Below are positions 62,311 through 64,000 of a DNA stretch of 64,000 nt, one piece after another (the first letter of the stretch is position 1; every line of letters begins with the position of its first letter). The position numbers and the translations under genes were made by a program. This stretch comes from Streptococcus sanguinis (GTDB lineage: Bacteria; Bacillota; Bacilli; Lactobacillales; Streptococcaceae). The stretch covers positions 682,001-746,000 of the forward strand of contig NZ_LR134002.1 of the NCBI RefSeq assembly GCF_900635155.1, written 5' to 3'. The notes beneath the pieces were generated by a model. The model was not told the origin of the DNA. It worked only from the letters and a program-made list of their open reading frames with translations, and made no database searches.

Positions 62311-64000
62311 ATGAAGAGAAAGATTTATTGGAAAGATATTCTGCGCTCCTTCACTAGCTCAAAAGGACGTTTCCTATCTATTTTAATCCTCATGATGCTG
62401 GGCTCTTTAGCTCTCGTGGGACTTAAGGTCGCTCCACCCAATATGCGCAGAACAGCAACAGATTACTTGAAAGAGCAACGAACCATGGACTTGGCTGTTA
62501 TGGCGGACTATGGTTTGGATAAGGCGGATCAGAAAGAGTTGGAAGCTATTAAGGGAGCTGATGTCGAGTTTGGCTATCTGACAGATGTCACCGTAGACGA
62601 GGAGGCTCTCCGAGTATTCTCAGATACCAAGGATATTTCAAACTTTCAAGTGACCTCCGGCCGTCTTCCCAAGAATGAGCAAGAAATTGCCTTAGCTAGC
62701 TTTTGGTCTAAAAAATACAAGCTTGGCCAGGAGATTGATCTGACCGAGAAAGCAGGCAGTCGGTCAGTTCTGAAAAACAAGACTTATAAGATTGTGGGTT
62801 TTGTCAATTCGGCAGAGCTCTGGTCTGATAGAAATCTGGGCAATGCGACTAGTGGCAGCGGGGCTTTATCAGCCTATGCTGTAGTCAGCCCCAAGGTCTT
62901 TGATACAGATGTTTACAGTATTGCCCGCCTGCGCTATCATGATTTAGAAAAGCTGGCTCCCTTCTCTGCAAGTTATCAGGAGCGTTTGGAGGAGCACCAG
63001 ACTGCTTTGGACAAGAGCCTTGAAGATAATGTAGCGGCCCGGTTTAAGCGATTAGAGGCGGATGCCAAAAGCACCATTCAGGATGGTGAAGATAAGATTA
63101 GTCAGGCCGAGAGTGAACTGAGCCAAGGGAAAAAACAGTTAGAGCAAGCTCAGAGTCAGCTAGACCAGCAAAAAAGCCAGCTAGCGGCAGCTCAATCCGC
63201 TTCTATCCTAGCTCCCGATCAGCTCAGTCAGAGCCGGCAGCAGATTCAGGAAGCTGAGTCCCAGCTCAATCAGAAAAAAGCAGACCTCGCACAGGCAGAG
63301 AAAGACTTATCAACTAGCAAGGACAAGCTAGCTGGCGCTAAGGCAGACTTGAGTCGTTTGAAAGAGCCTGCCTATCATAGCTATGACCGCAAGTCCCTGT
63401 CAGGTGGCAATGGCTATCATATGTATAAAAACTCCATGAATAGTATTGCGTCGATTGGTAATATCTTCCCGGTGGTGCTCTATCTGGTGGCAGCTATGGT
63501 GACCTTTACCACCATGACTCGCTTTGTCGATGAAGAGCGAACAAATGCAGGTGTCTTTAAGGCTCTAGGCTATCATAGTCGAGATATCATTCGAAAGTTT
63601 GCTCTTTACGGTTTGGTGGCGGGGAGTCTAGGTACCCTCATAGGAATTCTGTTGGGACATTATTTCTTGTCAGGTGTGATTTCTTCTATTATTACCAGAG
63701 GGATGGTGCTTTCTGCCCCTCATGCTTATTTTTATATTTCCTATAGTTTACTGGCCCTGGGACTTTCCCTTCTATCCAGTGTTCTCCCTGCCTATTTGGT
63801 GGCAAGACGGGAGTTGACAGAAGAAGCAGCTCACTTGCTTTTGCCCAAGCCACCGGTCAAAGGCTCCAAGATCTTTTTGGAAAGACTGTCCTTTATCTGG
63901 CGACATCTTAGCTTTACTCAGAAGGTCACAGCTCGCAATATCTTTCGCTATAAGCAGCGGATGTTTATGACCATCTTTGGTGTGGCGGGTTCTGTTGCCC
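62311..64000 (+). CDS. FtsX-type ABC transporter permease (3' end outside window)
   Basis: The frame is open from ATG 62311 to the window end, 563 codons so far. It has one membrane segment near the N-terminus (about 21-40), a long extracellular part with a Gln/Ser/Lys-rich coiled coil (about 250-350, KKQLEQAQSQLDQQKSQLAA), and an FtsX core with three membrane segments (about 385-490). A second FtsX core is expected beyond the window. This large layout is common in streptococcal TetR-linked exporters. Confidence 0.85.
   Translation, partial: MKRKIYWKDILRSFTSSKGRFLSILILMMLGSLALVGLKVAPPNMRRTATDYLKEQRTMDLAVMADYGLDKADQKELEAIKGADVEFGYLTDVTVDEEALRVFSDTKDISNFQVTSGRLPKNEQEIALASFWSKKYKLGQEIDLTEKAGSRSVLKNKTYKIVGFVNSAELWSDRNLGNATSGSGALSAYAVVSPKVFDTDVYSIARLRYHDLEKLAPFSASYQERLEEHQTALDKSLEDNVAARFKRLEADAKSTIQDGEDKISQAESELSQGKKQLEQAQSQLDQQKSQLAAAQSASILAPDQLSQSRQQIQEAESQLNQKKADLAQAEKDLSTSKDKLAGAKADLSRLKEPAYHSYDRKSLSGGNGYHMYKNSMNSIASIGNIFPVVLYLVAAMVTFTTMTRFVDEERTNAGVFKALGYHSRDIIRKFALYGLVAGSLGTLIGILLGHYFLSGVISSIITRGMVLSAPHAYFYISYSLLALGLSLLSSVLPAYLVARRELTEEAAHLLLPKPPVKGSKIFLERLSFIWRHLSFTQKVTARNIFRYKQRMFMTIFGVAGSVA

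Overview
This is a low-GC Gram-positive chromosome segment from a Streptococcus, most likely an oral species of the sanguinis/mitis type. The grounds are the gene orders mutM-coaE-pmrA-rpmG-secG-rnr-smpB-tehB, glmU-nudix-macP-mtn and ybeY-dgkA-era, the sortase-anchored Cna-B adhesins, and the promoter and ribosome-binding-site style. I cannot name the species from sequence alone. There is no prophage, insertion sequence or CRISPR array.

Layout. 1-9.4 kb is a surface-adhesin island: the tail of one LPXTG/Cna-B protein, a methyltransferase, two tandem PrsW-like membrane proteases flanked by a 194-bp duplication, and a 1739-residue LPXTG protein built mostly of 330/342-bp repeats. 9.5-15.7 kb holds a 43-residue peptide gene, a BceAB-type peptide-resistance ABC transporter, an amino acid permease and a secreted-type S41 peptidase. 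15.7-22.6 kb is accessory: acetyltransferases, a DUF2829 (Tad2-like) gene, an SDR, a strongly AT-rich AbiH abortive-infection gene and a PadR regulator. 22.7-29.5 kb has glmU, a nudix gene, macP, mtn, an ABC-F gene, and on the minus strand a zinc-ribbon protein, a lipoprotein cyclophilin and a nudix gene. 29.7-45.4 kb is mostly core: pspC, ftsK, rplKA, pyrH-frr, cvfB, phoH, ald, tRNA-Thr(GGT), ybeY-dgkA-era, with permeases and GNATs between. 45.4-53.3 kb has a DUF2975/HTH pair, then the mutM to tehB block. 53.3-64 kb has a membrane-anchored PepO, two candidate structured RNAs, two paralogous C69 peptidases with a third PrsW gene between them, and a TetR-controlled ABC exporter that runs off the window.

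How it fits together. The main circuit I find is five promoters (near 1.5, 1.8, 9.5, 9.9 and 14.6 kb) with the same design: a TNACA-N4-TGTAA box, a second half-site 20-21 bp on, and a -10 box exactly 38 bp after that. This is the BceR-type operator of antimicrobial-peptide two-component systems. It joins the tandem PrsW proteases, the 43-residue peptide, the BceAB transporter and the S41 peptidase into one probable peptide-response regulon, although no bceRS genes are in the window. Other local circuits are twin TetR operators, a triple operator for the DUF2975/HTH pair, matching CcpA-type promoters on both C69 genes, and two L1-protein target structures in rplKA.
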